The notes under the pieces are model-generated. The model was not told where the DNA came from. It saw nothing but the letters and a program-made list of their open reading frames with translations, and searched no databases. Positions 1-8,968 of a stretch of 64,000 nt of DNA are shown here, piece by piece. This stretch comes from G963677085 sp963677085 (GTDB lineage: Bacteria; Planctomycetota; Planctomycetia; Pirellulales; Thermoguttaceae): the NCBI GenBank assembly GCA_963677085.2, contig CAXXFH010000004.1, positions 1,178,001-1,242,000 on the forward strand, given 5' to 3'. A program made the position numbers and the translations under genes. The stretch's first letter is position 1. Every line of letters starts with the position of its first letter.

Positions 1-413
1 GCCGCTCCGAGCACGACCGTCTTGCCATCGTCGCGAAACATTCGGGTGAGCTTGGCAATCGACGTCGTCTTCCCACACCCGTTTACGCCGGCGACCATGA
101 TCACCGTCGGACCGTTCTCGGCAAACGAAATCGGTGTGGCGGGCTGCTCAAGAAGCGTTTTGAGTTTTTCCTTGATCCGTTCGATGATCTCGTCCATGTG
201 GACCACCCGAGCGCGGAACGCCTCGCCAACTTCATCGACCGTTTCCTGAGCGGCTTGCACGCCCATGTCGGTCTTGACCAGGGCCTCGAAGAGTTCTTCG
301 AGAAACGCCTCGTCGACGAGCTGGCCCTCCTTCTTGAACAAGTCGCGGATGTCGGTGTTCAGAAGTTGGGTGGTCTTCTTCAGACCTTGCTTGAATTTAT
401 CGAACAACCCCAT
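1..413 (-). CDS. ftsY: Signal recognition particle receptor FtsY (N-terminal part, cut by window edge)
   Basis: FtsY is the SRP-receptor GTPase that docks ribosome-nascent-chain-SRP complexes at the inner membrane. Only about 137 N-terminal residues are present; the gene runs off the left edge. Reading from ATG at 413 gives a short start (MGLFDKFKQGLKKT), a helical N domain, and then the G1 loop GVNGCGKTTS near residues 106-115, typical of SRP GTPases. The N-terminus lacks the long acidic A domain of E. coli FtsY. A GAGGAG lies about 12 nt upstream of the start. It is the last gene of a ribH-nusB-ftsY run. The missing C-terminal part prevents checking the remaining G motifs. Confidence 0.93.
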   Translation of the reverse strand, partial: MGLFDKFKQGLKKTTQLLNTDIRDLFKKEGQLVDEAFLEELFEALVKTDMGVQAAQETVDEVGEAFRARVVHMDEIIERIKEKLKTLLEQPATPISFAENGPTVIMVAGVNGCGKTTSIAKLTRMFRDDGKTVVLGA

Positions 414-544
414 GGTGGTTGTGTTCTCCTCAATATGGCTGTCGCGAGGCGTTCGGTGCGGTCATAGTCGCTGAAGCGACCACGCCTCGGCTCGCGTCTC
501 TCGTCTTGCGTCTCTGAAAGACCTGTCTTGCGTTCTCTCGTCTC
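414..544. repeat. Low-complexity spacer between nusB and ftsY
   Basis: The spacer holds a short palindrome around GTCGCTGAAGCGACCACG and repeated CTCGTCT/GCGTCTCT units. Both motif types recur in other spacers of this window. No gene is visible. Confidence 0.5.
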
Positions 545-967
545 TCAAGCCTCATCGCCGACGCCGGTTTGCTGCTCGTGCATCAGGCGGTCGAGGATAC
601 CGTTAACGAACCCGGCCGAGTTGGCCGTGCCGTAGCGTTTGGACAACTCGATGGCCTCGTCAATTGCCACGCGCTCGGGCGTTTCGCCGAAAAGAAGTTC
701 GTAGGCCCCCAGGCGAAGCACATTGCGGTCGGTGACCGCCATTCGCGACAACGTCCAGTTCGTGGCAGCGCGTTGCAGGGCCTCGTCGATTTCCTGACGG
801 TGGCGCCGTACGCCGGCCACGAGGTCACGAGCGAAGTCAATCAACTCTTCGCCCTGCAAACGCCGCTGGAGTAAGCCATCGCCAACCGCTGGATTGCAGC
901 GCGGGTTGAGGTCGTCCTGGTAGAGGACCTGAAAAGCAATTTCCCGTGCTCGACTTCGTCGGGCCAT
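545..967 (-). CDS. nusB: Transcription antitermination factor NusB
   Basis: NusB (140 aa) binds boxA RNA with NusE/S10 and promotes antitermination of rRNA operons. The protein shows the family's all-helical pattern, starting MARRSRAREIAFQVLYQ and containing NVLRLGAYELLF followed by VAIDEAIELSKRYG, the most conserved C-terminal stretch. Length matches the family (about 130-160 aa). ATG at 967 is the only start that keeps the conserved RxxARE N-terminus; no Shine-Dalgarno site is seen. It lies between ribH and ftsY; ribH-nusB adjacency is widespread in bacteria. Confidence 0.95.
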   Translation of the reverse strand: MARRSRAREIAFQVLYQDDLNPRCNPAVGDGLLQRRLQGEELIDFARDLVAGVRRHRQEIDEALQRAATNWTLSRMAVTDRNVLRLGAYELLFGETPERVAIDEAIELSKRYGTANSAGFVNGILDRLMHEQQTGVGDEA

Positions 968-1016
968 AATATGTCCACAATGGTTAAGAAACGAAAACTG
1001 GTACTATGCCGAAGCC

Positions 1017-1169
1017 AGTGCTTTGTCCAGATTTGATTTCGGGGTTGAGGCAACATACTGCGGGTGCCATGTCCACGCTTCCGTGGACACGCTGAAACCC
1101 CGAGGAACATGTCCACGCAAGCGTGGACATGGCACCCACAACCCCTGGTTTAAGAGTTGACAAAGCACT
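1017..1169. repeat. Palindromic element, family P1 copy a (TIR AGTGCTTTGTC)
   Basis: A 153-bp element between ribH and nusB. Its ends are inverted copies of AGTGCTTTGTC (1017-1027 and 1159-1169). Inside are two hairpin-forming blocks related to GTGCCATGTCCACGC (1062-1137). The right end overlaps the ribH stop codon: the TAG at 1170-1168 (minus strand) is made of the terminal repeat plus one flanking base. Related copies lie at 10741, 17290, 21283, 36490, 50223 and 63756. Confidence 0.8.
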
Positions 1170-1680
1170 AAGCATCACTTGGCAACTTGCTCAACAAGTC
1201 GACCATTTCCAGAGCGGCCAACGCCGCATCCACTCCCTTGTTGCCCAACTTCGACTCGTCGATATCCTTGCCCGTAGTGGCCGTCTGCCCACCAGAGCGA
1301 GCCACCGCCTGGTCGACCGTGTTGCAGGTGAGAATGCCGAAAATCACCGGCAAACCAGTTTGCAGGCCAATTTCGGTGAGTGCCAAGCTGACTGCCCTAT
1401 TGATCTGCTGGTCGTGCGTGGTTTCGCCACGGATGACTGCGCCCAAGCAAATCACCGCACAATAGCGGCCCGTTTCGGCCAGGCTGCTGGCAACGGTCGG
1501 AATCTCGAACGCCCCGGGCACCCAGGCGACGTCGATCATCTCATCGGCCACACCCTGTGCAACCAAGGTGCTGACAGCGCCGTCGAGCAATCGTGACGTA
1601 ATCGACTCGTTGAATCGGGCAACGACAATGGCAAAACGGCCATCGCTGGCCGCCGGTTTTCCTTCGTAAATGTTCGGCAC
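1168..1680 (-). CDS. ribH: 6,7-dimethyl-8-ribityllumazine synthase
   Basis: Penultimate step of riboflavin synthesis: condenses 5-amino-6-ribitylaminouracil with dihydroxybutanone phosphate. 170 aa, slightly longer than the usual ~155. Visible signatures are RFNESIT near residue 23, VPGAFEIP near 54, and ICLGAVIRGETTHDQQ near 80-95, which includes the catalytic-region His. The start is GTG at 1680. The TAG stop is formed by the end of the P1 repeat, so the extreme C-terminus (KLPSDA) may have been set by that insertion. First gene of the ribH-nusB-ftsY run. Confidence 0.95.
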   Translation of the reverse strand: MPNIYEGKPAASDGRFAIVVARFNESITSRLLDGAVSTLVAQGVADEMIDVAWVPGAFEIPTVASSLAETGRYCAVICLGAVIRGETTHDQQINRAVSLALTEIGLQTGLPVIFGILTCNTVDQAVARSGGQTATTGKDIDESKLGNKGVDAALAALEMVDLLSKLPSDA

Positions 1681-1802
1681 GGCTGGAATCGGTGGTGGTT
1701 AGTGGATGGTGGATAGTTGTTAGTGGCTAGCGAATCGTGGGCGGGTGTTCGATCGGGTGCCATGGCACCCGTCTCTCATCTCTCGTCCCTCGTCTCTCGC
1801 CC
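1681..1802. repeat. Low-complexity spacer rho-ribH
   Basis: Contains GGTGGTTAGTGGATGG-type units, a GGGTGCCATGGCACCC palindrome near 1757-1772, and pyrimidine-rich CTCGTCCCTCGTCTCTCG units next to the rho stop. No gene is visible. Confidence 0.5.
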
Positions 1803-3311
1803 CTACTTCAAATTCATACTCATCAAAAACTCGGCGTTGCTCTTCGTCTTCTGCAAACGGGTGGTCAACAGTTCCATGGCATCCGGTGGATTCATGTCGT
1901 TGAGCACGCGTCGCAAGATGCACACGCGACGATACTCCTCGGGGTCGAGCAACATCTCTTCGCGCCGAGTACCGCTGCGATTGATGTCGATCGCCGGCCA
2001 GATCCGCCGGTCGACCAACTTCCGGTCGAGCAGAATTTCCTGGTTGCCGGTCCCTTTGAATTCCTCGAAAATCACTTCATCCATTCGGCTGCCGGTGTCG
2101 ATCAGCGCCGTGGCGATGATCGTCAACGAACCGCCCTCCTCCACCTTGCGGGCAGCGCCGAAGAACCGCTTGGGCCGCTGCATCGCATTGGCGTCGATAC
2201 CGCCGGAAAGGATCTTTCCGGAGTTGGGACACTCGGCATTCCACGCCCGAGCCAGCCGCGTGATGGAATCGAGGAAGATCAGCACATTGTGGCCATACTC
2301 GACCATCCGCTTGGCCTTCTCGAGCACCATCTCGGCGACTTGGATATGCCGGGCCGCCGGTTCGTCGAAGGTCGAACTAATGACCTCGCAGTTGGCGCCC
2401 TTCACCTGGCGTTCCATATCGGTGACCTCTTCGGGCCGCTCGTCGATCAGCAGCATAAATACGTAGAGGTCCGGATAATTGGTCAACGCCGCCTGGGCCA
2501 TCTTCTGCATGAGGATCGTCTTACCTGCCCGAGGCGGGCTGACAATCAATCCCCGCTGGCCAAACCCGATCGGAACGATCAGATCGACCACTCGCATGCT
2601 CACCTCGTCGGGGGCCGCCTCCATCACGATCCGCTCGGCGGGATGCAACGGCGTCAGGTCGTCGAAGAAGACCTTGTTCGACAGCAGATTGGGGTCTTCA
2701 TAGTTGATCGCTTCGACGCGCAGCAGCGCGAAATACCGCTCGTTTTCCTTGGGCGGACGAATCTGCCCCGACACGGTCGCTCCCGTGCGCAGTCCGAAAC
2801 GACGAATCTGGCTCGGCGAAACATAAATGTCGTCGGGGCAAGAAAGGTAATGGTAATCCGGGCTGCGGAGAAAGCCGAAACCGTCGGGCAGTACTTCGAG
2901 GGTTCCCTCGCCGTACATCAACCCGTTCATCTTGACCCGTTCTTTAAGGATCTTGAAGACCAGGTCGTGTTTCTTGGCGCCGGTGACATCGGCAAGGTTT
3001 TCCTTGCGGGCTTCCTCGATCAATTCGCTCATCGACATCCGCTGCAACTGCGCGATGTGGGTGTCGCCGGCCTGCTTGATTTTCTCGTAGCGGTCGTGGA
3101 TCTCGTCCTTGATTTTGTCGGCTTGCCCGGCGAGTTCCTCTGCCAGAGACAAGGGCTCGGAATCGTCGCTGTAATTGTTGTAGCCGTCGTCCTCGACCGA
3201 CTGTTCGGCAGCCATCTCGGACGAATCGTCCCGAACAGGATCCTTGATTTGCTCACGGACCGACGATCGTCGGCCAGCGCCAGCACGTTTGGTTTCTTTC
3301 ATTTTGGCCAT
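1803..3311 (-). CDS. rho: Transcription termination factor Rho
   Basis: Hexameric RNA-dependent ATPase that ends transcription. From ATG at 3311 the protein is 502 aa. Residues 1-75 are a charged, low-complexity extension, then the Rho N-terminal helical domain (MSMSELIEEARKENL), the RNA-binding cold-shock domain (LPDGFGFLRSPDYHYL), and the ATPase domain with P-loop SPPRAGKT, LIDERPEEVTDM and DSITRLARAWN. I chose 3311 over the longer open frame because AGGAG lies about 9 nt upstream (ATG at 3302 is also possible). The C-terminus ends in the usual FLMSMNLK-type motif. About 80 aa longer than E. coli Rho because of the N-terminal extension. Confidence 0.96.
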   Translation of the reverse strand: MAKMKETKRAGAGRRSSVREQIKDPVRDDSSEMAAEQSVEDDGYNNYSDDSEPLSLAEELAGQADKIKDEIHDRYEKIKQAGDTHIAQLQRMSMSELIEEARKENLADVTGAKKHDLVFKILKERVKMNGLMYGEGTLEVLPDGFGFLRSPDYHYLSCPDDIYVSPSQIRRFGLRTGATVSGQIRPPKENERYFALLRVEAINYEDPNLLSNKVFFDDLTPLHPAERIVMEAAPDEVSMRVVDLIVPIGFGQRGLIVSPPRAGKTILMQKMAQAALTNYPDLYVFMLLIDERPEEVTDMERQVKGANCEVISSTFDEPAARHIQVAEMVLEKAKRMVEYGHNVLIFLDSITRLARAWNAECPNSGKILSGGIDANAMQRPKRFFGAARKVEEGGSLTIIATALIDTGSRMDEVIFEEFKGTGNQEILLDRKLVDRRIWPAIDINRSGTRREEMLLDPEEYRRVCILRRVLNDMNPPDAMELLTTRLQKTKSNAEFLMSMNLK

Positions 3312-3978
3312 GACTGGAACACTCCTGACAGGTTCGTAGGGCCGGCACACTGAAGGCGCCGACGGTGGGGTCTGGAGATTGCCTCTTCCATACCGATGAT
3401 AGCGAAAGACTCTTCTTCCCAACCAACGACCCACGGCGGCACCGAACGGCCTTGGTGGAATCGCGGGATAGCCGAGAAGAAGTAGTGATCTTCCCAGCAA
3501 TGGTTCCGTATGTAGTTCTGACTACCGATGGATTGTAGACAAGCTTCCGATTGGTCGCGCGCCCGACATCCCGCCGGCGAATGCCCTTCGCTATTGAACG
3601 AACCATCCCGTTCGGTTCAACAACCAAGCCTTCGCCTTACGCAAGGAAGCGTCGGACAGCCACGCAAGGACAGACCGAAAAACAACTTTTCCTTTACCAA
3701 GACGAAAACCGAGGAACGTTGCGAAGCACGACCGCAAATCAGCAAGTAATTCATCGGCCGATTGTAAAAGGATTTCGTGTGGGATACGCAAGCTCGGAAT
3801 TCGCTTCCTACCTCGTCTTGCCGTCGGCGCTTTCCCGTGGGTGGTCGATCGCGAACATGTGGGATGTCTTCACGAAGGCGGACGATCAACGACCCTGGCT
3901 TTCGCTCCACGGGACGCCACCTTGCTGGGGCATCATCTCACGGGGCGACGCCATTTCACAGGCAACGGGGCCTCGCTA
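3312..3978. other. 667-bp non-coding spacer upstream of rho
   Basis: No convincing gene. It contains a ~97-bp conserved repeat (3665-3760, minus orientation, pointing toward rho) that recurs at 7822-7920. The remainder could hold the rho promoter and leader, but I could not pick a clear promoter. Confidence 0.5.
3665..3760 (-). repeat. Conserved intergenic element, family P3 copy A
   Basis: Read on the minus strand this matches 7822-7920 closely. The two share CGTGCTTCGCAACG and GTTGTTTTTCGGTCTGTCCT as identical blocks with scattered substitutions between. Both copies lie upstream of a gene on the same strand (rho, about 350 bp away; the coiled-coil protein, 50 bp away). Both could encode a GRASQR...LFFGLSL-type peptide, but no start or stop arrangement supports a gene. 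Confidence 0.75.
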
Positions 3979-4584
3979 TCAATCGGTTTCGACGAAGTCT
4001 TGCCAAAGACGCTCGATCTGAGCCCGGGTGTGTTCGGGGGTGCCGGAGTTGTCGATGACGACATCGGCTCGCTCTCGCTTGCACTCCAGCGAATGCTGAG
4101 CAGCCTCGCGAGCGGCAAACTCCTCCTCCGTCCAGCCACGGGCTAGAGCCCGGGCCAGCCGTGCTTCCTGCGGGGCGTCGACAAACACCAACCGTCTACA
4201 AAGCTTATCCCAACTGGCCTCGAGAATCAACGGGGCATCCAAAACCACCATCTCGACGCCTGAGGCGGCCAAGGCATCGGCCTGGGCCTGAAGCGCTCGG
4301 GCAATCGCCGGATGAGTCAGCTTTTCTAAGTATTTTCGTTGTGCGACCCCATCGGTCGTGGCGGCAAACACGACCTTGGCCAGTTCGGCCCGATCGACCT
4401 GGCCGTCCGGGCCGATTACTCGCTCACCCCACTTCTGACGGGAGGCCTCGATGATTTCAGGCAGTCGCAACACCTCGTGCCCTGCCCGATCGGCATCGAG
4501 CACGCCAGCACCCAGGTCGGCTAACTGCCGAGCCACCAAGCTCTTACCACTCGCAACTCCTCCCAGAAGGCCAATCCACTGCAT
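3979..4584 (-). CDS. coaE: Dephospho-CoA kinase
   Basis: Phosphorylates the 3'-OH of dephospho-CoA in the last step of CoA synthesis. 201 aa from ATG at 4584. The P-loop GGVASGKS sits at residues 7-14, followed by DADRAGHEVL (substrate-binding DAD motif) and LTHPAIARAL (lid region), with a final DVVIDNSGTPEHT, all in family order. The frame stays open upstream into a low-complexity repeat, but MQWIGLLGG is where family similarity begins. Lies directly downstream of polA, a linkage seen in many bacteria. Confidence 0.94.
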   Translation of the reverse strand: MQWIGLLGGVASGKSLVARQLADLGAGVLDADRAGHEVLRLPEIIEASRQKWGERVIGPDGQVDRAELAKVVFAATTDGVAQRKYLEKLTHPAIARALQAQADALAASGVEMVVLDAPLILEASWDKLCRRLVFVDAPQEARLARALARGWTEEEFAAREAAQHSLECKRERADVVIDNSGTPEHTRAQIERLWQDFVETD

Positions 4585-4589
4585 TTGAT

Positions 4590-4687
4590 TTTCATGAGAG
4601 GGGTTAGGGGTTAGAGGCGAGGAGTTCGGATGGCACACCCCTCGTCTCTCGCCTCTAATCCCTAGCCCCTCGTCCCTCTTCCTTCAT
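4590..4687. repeat. Fold-back low-complexity spacer polA-coaE
   Basis: On the minus strand this reads as purine-rich units (GAGGGACGAGGGGCTAGG) after the polA stop, then a short linker, then pyrimidine-rich complementary units (CTCGCCTCTAACCCCTAACC) before coaE. The two halves can pair to make a long imperfect hairpin. Similar arrangements occur at 31499-31594 and 38455-38545. Confidence 0.6.
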
Positions 4688-7534
4688 TCACTTCGCCGCG
4701 GCCCAATTCGGGCCCCACTGAACGTCTACCTTCAAAGGCACCTTGAGCTCCGCGACGTGAACCATCTCCTGCCGTACCATTGCAGCCAACTCGTCGAGAC
4801 GCTGCTGCGGCACCTCGAAGACCAGTTCGTCGTGGATCTGCAGCAGCATTCGGGCGGGAAGGTCTCCGGCAAGCAACCGACCTTCGACGGCCAGCATCGC
4901 CAGCTTGATCAGGTCGGCCGCCGAGCCCTGAATCACTGTATTGACAGCCGTCCGCTCGGCTAGGTTCCATTGCCGAGCTGAACCCGTCAGGCCGTCAACC
5001 GTTTCGCGAACCCCCCGGATGCTGCGACGCCTCCCCAAGATAGTACTAACATACCCCGTCTTCCGGCAGTCGGCCAGTACCCGATCGAGAAAACCCCCGA
5101 TTCCGGGGTAACGAGCGTAATACCCATCGATAAATTGGGCGGCCGCCTCACGCTCAATACCCAGACTCCGGGCCAACCCATATGCGCTCTGGCCGTAGAT
5201 CACCCCAAAATTCACCGCCTTGGCCTGCCGCCGCATCTCGGGCGTCACCGCGTCGAGAGCCACGCCGTTGACCTCGGCGGCCACTCGGGCGTGGATGTCT
5301 TCGTCGCGTGCGAAGGCCTCGCACAGGGCCTCATCGCCGGAAAAATGGGCCAACACTCGCAGTTCAACCTGCGAATAGTCGGCCGCCAACAGCAGCCACC
5401 CCGGCTCGCCCGGCACGAAGGCCGAACGGATTTCGCGACCCTCTTCGGTACGCACGGGAATGTTTTGCAGGTTCGGGTCGCTACTGCTGAGTCGGCCGGT
5501 AGCCGCCACCACCTGATGAAACGACGCGTGCACTCGGCCCGTTTCCCGATGAACCATCTCGGGCAAGGCGTCGACATAAGTGCCCTTTAGCTTGGCGTAC
5601 TGCCGATACTCCAGAATCTTGGCCGGCATGGGGTGACCGCTGGCGGCAAGCTGTTCGAGCACTTCGGCGTCGGTACTGGGGCCGGTCTTGGCCGTCTTCT
5701 TCAGTACTGGGAGGCCCAATTCGCTGAAAAGCACCTGCTGAAGTTGCTTGTTCGAGGCAATGTTGAACGGATGGCCGGCCAGTTCCTCGATTTCCACGGC
5801 CAGGGTGTCAATACGAGCGGCAAACCGCGCACTCAGTTCGGCCAGCCGATCGGTGTCGACCTTAATGCCGTTGAATTCCAACTCGGCCAAGACGTCGATC
5901 AGCGGCAGTTCCACCTCGACGAACAGCTCGTCGAGCCCGGCCTCGACCAACCCTTGCTCCAGGATCGGCCGTAATCGCAACGGCAGCAGGGCATCTTCGC
6001 CCGCGTAGTCGGCCACCTGGCGCACGGGCACTTCGTCCATTCGCTTCTGGTTCTTGCCGGTGCCGATCAGTTCACTGATTTTTATCGTCGTATGGTCGAG
6101 GTAGCGCAGGGCCAAGTCATCGAGATTGTGATTGCGGCGGCCGGCATCCAGCAGGTAACTGGCCACCATCGTATCGAAAGCGACTCCCCGCAGCCGCACG
6201 CCCACGTTGCGCAGCACGATCATGTCGTACTTCAAATTCTGCCCGACCTTCTCCACCGCCGGATCTTCGAGCACGCCGCGCAGTGCTTCCAACGTTTGCT
6301 GCGGGTTCAGGCAAGGCTCACCCTCGGGCGCGCGAACCGGCAGGTACCAGGCCTCGTCGTCGCCGAACGCAAACGAGTAGCCCACGATCTCGGCCCAACG
6401 CGGCCATACGCTGGTAGTCTCCGTATCGACCGACACGCACTTCTGGCGGCACAATACGGCAAGGAAGGCTTCGAATTGCTCGGGCGAAGCTACCAGATGA
6501 TAAGTGGCCGGTTTTGCAGGCACCGGTGCCGGGCCGACGGAAACCGATGCGTCGGGCAACGCGTTGAGCTTCTGCGCAATGCCGCGAAATCCGAATTCGT
6601 CGAACAACGCACGGGTGGCCTCCCGATCGACCCCGCCGACGCGACCGGCGTCCCAGTCAATCGGCACCGGCACGTCGTCTTTCAACCGCACCAGTTCGCG
6701 GCTCAATTCGGCCTGCTGGCGATACTCGATCAGGTTCTCCTTGCGTTTTTTGCCCGAGACCTCGCTGGCATGGTCCAACACGGCGTCGAGCGTGTGATAC
6801 TTTTCCAGCAGTTGTCGAGCAAACTTCGGACCGATCAGCGGCACGCCCGGCACATTGTCGACCGAGTCGCCCACCAGGGCTTGGAAGTCGACCACTTGGC
6901 CCGGCTCGATTCCCCATTGATCGAGCAAGGTTTCGCGGTCGAAGAGTTCACCCTTGCGGATATTGAAAAGTTTCACGCGGTCGGAAATCAGTTGCCGGCA
7001 GTCCTTGTCGCTGGTTACGACGTAGCATGTGCCGCCGCGTTGGTCGACGGTTTGCGCGACGGTCGCCAGGATGTCGTCGGCCTCGTAACCCGCCAAACCC
7101 AACGCCGGCACGCGCATCGCCCGAAGTATTCGCTGGATGGAAGCGATCTGAGGAACCAAGTCCTCAGGCATCGCGGAACGTTGGATCTTGTACTCGGGGA
7201 AAAACTCGTGCCGAAACGTTTTGCCCGGCATGTCGAAAGCGCAAAAAAGATAGTCGGGTTGCTTTTCGGTTAGCAGGAAAAGAATGTCGCGGGTGAAACC
7301 GTAAACGGCGGCCACCGGCTCGCCCTGCGGACTGGTCATTTCCTGCAGCGCGTGGAAGACTTGGTAGATCAGCGAGTGGGCGTCGACAATCCAAACCGAT
7401 TTGCCTTCGAGGCTTTCCGGTAGCGGCGACGTAGTCTCGCAAATCAGCGGCCCCGTTTCCTTTAACGACTTTTTTACAGAAACGGGCTCTTCCGGCTCGA
7501 AGCCGGGCAGGGATGCTTGCCGAGGGTCGGGCAT
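4688..7534 (-). CDS. polA: DNA polymerase I
   Basis: Replication and repair polymerase, 948 aa. An N-terminal 5' nuclease domain (VDAHSLIYQ, then YEADDILATVA and GDSVDNVPGVPLIGPK) is followed by a 3'-5' exonuclease domain with its acidic motif intact (SVDTETTSVW, later YAGEDALLPLR), so proofreading is probably retained. The polymerase domain has DYSQVELRVLAH (motif A), RRQAKAVNFGVIYG (motif B) and QIHDELVFEVP (motif C). ATG at 7534 is preferred because AGGAAG lies 10 nt upstream; an in-frame ATG at 7573 would add 13 residues. Upstream of coaE on the same strand. Confidence 0.97.
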   Translation of the reverse strand: MPDPRQASLPGFEPEEPVSVKKSLKETGPLICETTSPLPESLEGKSVWIVDAHSLIYQVFHALQEMTSPQGEPVAAVYGFTRDILFLLTEKQPDYLFCAFDMPGKTFRHEFFPEYKIQRSAMPEDLVPQIASIQRILRAMRVPALGLAGYEADDILATVAQTVDQRGGTCYVVTSDKDCRQLISDRVKLFNIRKGELFDRETLLDQWGIEPGQVVDFQALVGDSVDNVPGVPLIGPKFARQLLEKYHTLDAVLDHASEVSGKKRKENLIEYRQQAELSRELVRLKDDVPVPIDWDAGRVGGVDREATRALFDEFGFRGIAQKLNALPDASVSVGPAPVPAKPATYHLVASPEQFEAFLAVLCRQKCVSVDTETTSVWPRWAEIVGYSFAFGDDEAWYLPVRAPEGEPCLNPQQTLEALRGVLEDPAVEKVGQNLKYDMIVLRNVGVRLRGVAFDTMVASYLLDAGRRNHNLDDLALRYLDHTTIKISELIGTGKNQKRMDEVPVRQVADYAGEDALLPLRLRPILEQGLVEAGLDELFVEVELPLIDVLAELEFNGIKVDTDRLAELSARFAARIDTLAVEIEELAGHPFNIASNKQLQQVLFSELGLPVLKKTAKTGPSTDAEVLEQLAASGHPMPAKILEYRQYAKLKGTYVDALPEMVHRETGRVHASFHQVVAATGRLSSSDPNLQNIPVRTEEGREIRSAFVPGEPGWLLLAADYSQVELRVLAHFSGDEALCEAFARDEDIHARVAAEVNGVALDAVTPEMRRQAKAVNFGVIYGQSAYGLARSLGIEREAAAQFIDGYYARYPGIGGFLDRVLADCRKTGYVSTILGRRRSIRGVRETVDGLTGSARQWNLAERTAVNTVIQGSAADLIKLAMLAVEGRLLAGDLPARMLLQIHDELVFEVPQQRLDELAAMVRQEMVHVAELKVPLKVDVQWGPNWAAAK

Positions 7535-7969
7535 GTACCGAGGTCTTCCTGATGAGAGAAACGAGGAATTCAAGCGACCCGCTTTCTACACGAAACACCG
7601 AGGACCTTCAACCATAGCGCTTCCGAACTAACCGTTGACCAAACCGCAGCGTTTCGGTAACTTGGAAGTAGATCTTTCACCTTCGGGCCTGGAACACCCG
7701 AAGTTGCCGGGGCCTTTTTTCGAGGCCGGCGTTCGTTCAGTCGGACAAGACAGGCAACACCGTTTCTTTCGTTGCCGACGGGTCAGTACCCACGTTCGCG
7801 GAAGAGGCGCATCTTAGGATTAACCGACGAATAATTTACCGATTTGCCGGGCCGTGCTTCGCAACGCCCCTCGATTTCCGCCTTGGAAAAAGGTGAGTTG
7901 TTTTTCGGTCTGTCCTTGGCCCACGCTTGGGCACGTGAGGCATCGCGCCGCCGGAGAGGGAGCGCTGTC
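7535..7969. other. Divergent intergenic region polA / coiled-coil protein 1
   Basis: About 435 bp between divergent genes, so it should contain promoters for both. It contains family P3 copy B. A GC-rich inverted pair around 7703-7730 (CCGGGGCC...GAGGCCGG) with T residues between could form a hairpin. No gene is visible. Confidence 0.4.
7822..7920 (+). repeat. Conserved intergenic element, family P3 copy B
   Basis: Plus-strand copy of the element at 3665-3760. It ends about 50 bp before the ATG of the coiled-coil protein at 7970, so it would be in or near that gene's leader. The frame from 7844 is open through it into the gene, but a strong ribosome site lies downstream at 7953-7962. Confidence 0.75.
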
Positions 7970-8968
7970 ATGTCGCGAGATAGTCAAGGTCTGCACGGTG
8001 CGCTAATCGTATTCGCCACGCTCACTACCGTGCTGGGCGTTCTGTCGGTCGTCTTCTTTCGGCAGAGCGAGGAAGCCCTTGGCCGAGCCGACGCCACCGC
8101 GGCCGAGAATCAACGGCTCCGCGTGGTCGCCCGAACTCAACAGGAAGAGATTTTTGCGTTGAAGCAGATGATCGGCGTTGCGGTCACCACCGACTTAGCC
8201 ACCGTGCGCGATCACTTCAACCGCAACATGAACACCTGCGCGGCGGTGGTTCGCCCGGAACACCGTTTCTATGAGCCGGTACTGCAATCCTTACAGAAGG
8301 TGACCGACCGGAAGAACGGCGAACTGCGAGCCGCCAAGGAAGAAATCCAGCAATTAAAAGACGTGATTGCCCGACTGGAACCCAGCAAACACGTACAGGT
8401 AGTCACCCATCGGCAGCGTGCCGAAGAGGCCGACGCGGAGTTTCGTATCGCAGAGGCCAACGCCCGGGAGCAAGGCCAGCGGCTCGTTCGCCAGAAGACC
8501 AACCTCTACGAAGAGATGCTCGCCCAGCGCCATACGGCCGAGCAGCAAGTGGGCGCTCTGAAGAAGCAACTCAGCGATTTACGGGAGCAATACGACACGG
8601 CCTGCAAGGATGTGAAGCGTCTGCGCGAGAAACTGGACGAATACACGTGTCCCCAGGTCAAAACGGCCGACGGGCGGATTCGCGAAATCAGCACACGATG
8701 GCGCATTGCCTGGATCGACCTAGGTCGAGCGGACGAGGTAGAAACACAACGTCTGTTGACGGTATACAACGGCCAGGCGACGTGGTTGAACGACTCCAGT
8801 CGCAAAGGCGAGATCATTGTCACACGGATTCTCGACGACCATCTGGCCGAAGCGAGAATCCTCGACGACGAAATCGCCAACCCAATCGTCCCCGGCGACA
8901 AGGTCTCCACGTCTCGCCGGACGGCGACTAAACGACCCGAGGGAATGGAAGCAAACCACTCGTTTTAA
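7970..8968 (+). CDS. Membrane-anchored coiled-coil protein 1 (paralog of the next gene)
   Basis: 332 aa, not assigned to a named family. Residues about 10-30 form one N-terminal TM helix (LIVFATLTTVLGVLSVVFF), then a long charged, heptad-like region to about residue 220, then a beta-rich domain (GRIREISTRWRIAWIDLGRA, later ILDDHLAEARILDDEIANPI) that is also in the next gene. A short basic tail follows. ATG at 7970 is supported by GGAGAGGGAG 8 nt upstream. Probably anchored in the membrane with the bulk on one side; role unknown. It lacks the C-terminal extra domain of its paralog. Confidence 0.85.
   Translation: MSRDSQGLHGALIVFATLTTVLGVLSVVFFRQSEEALGRADATAAENQRLRVVARTQQEEIFALKQMIGVAVTTDLATVRDHFNRNMNTCAAVVRPEHRFYEPVLQSLQKVTDRKNGELRAAKEEIQQLKDVIARLEPSKHVQVVTHRQRAEEADAEFRIAEANAREQGQRLVRQKTNLYEEMLAQRHTAEQQVGALKKQLSDLREQYDTACKDVKRLREKLDEYTCPQVKTADGRIREISTRWRIAWIDLGRADEVETQRLLTVYNGQATWLNDSSRKGEIIVTRILDDHLAEARILDDEIANPIVPGDKVSTSRRTATKRPEGMEANHSF

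Noticed and set aside
1737..3353. 538-codon plus-strand open frame opposite rho
   Set aside because: It is antisense to a complete rho gene and its composition (many His, Arg, Gln) is that of a codon-bias shadow in high-GC DNA.
3617..3910. 97-codon minus-strand frame covering P3 copy A
   Set aside because: The only support is similarity to the P3 copy at 7822, which is better explained as a shared DNA element since both frames lack ribosome sites.
6092..7273. 393-codon plus-strand open frame opposite polA
   Set aside because: Antisense shadow of the exonuclease domains of DNA polymerase I.
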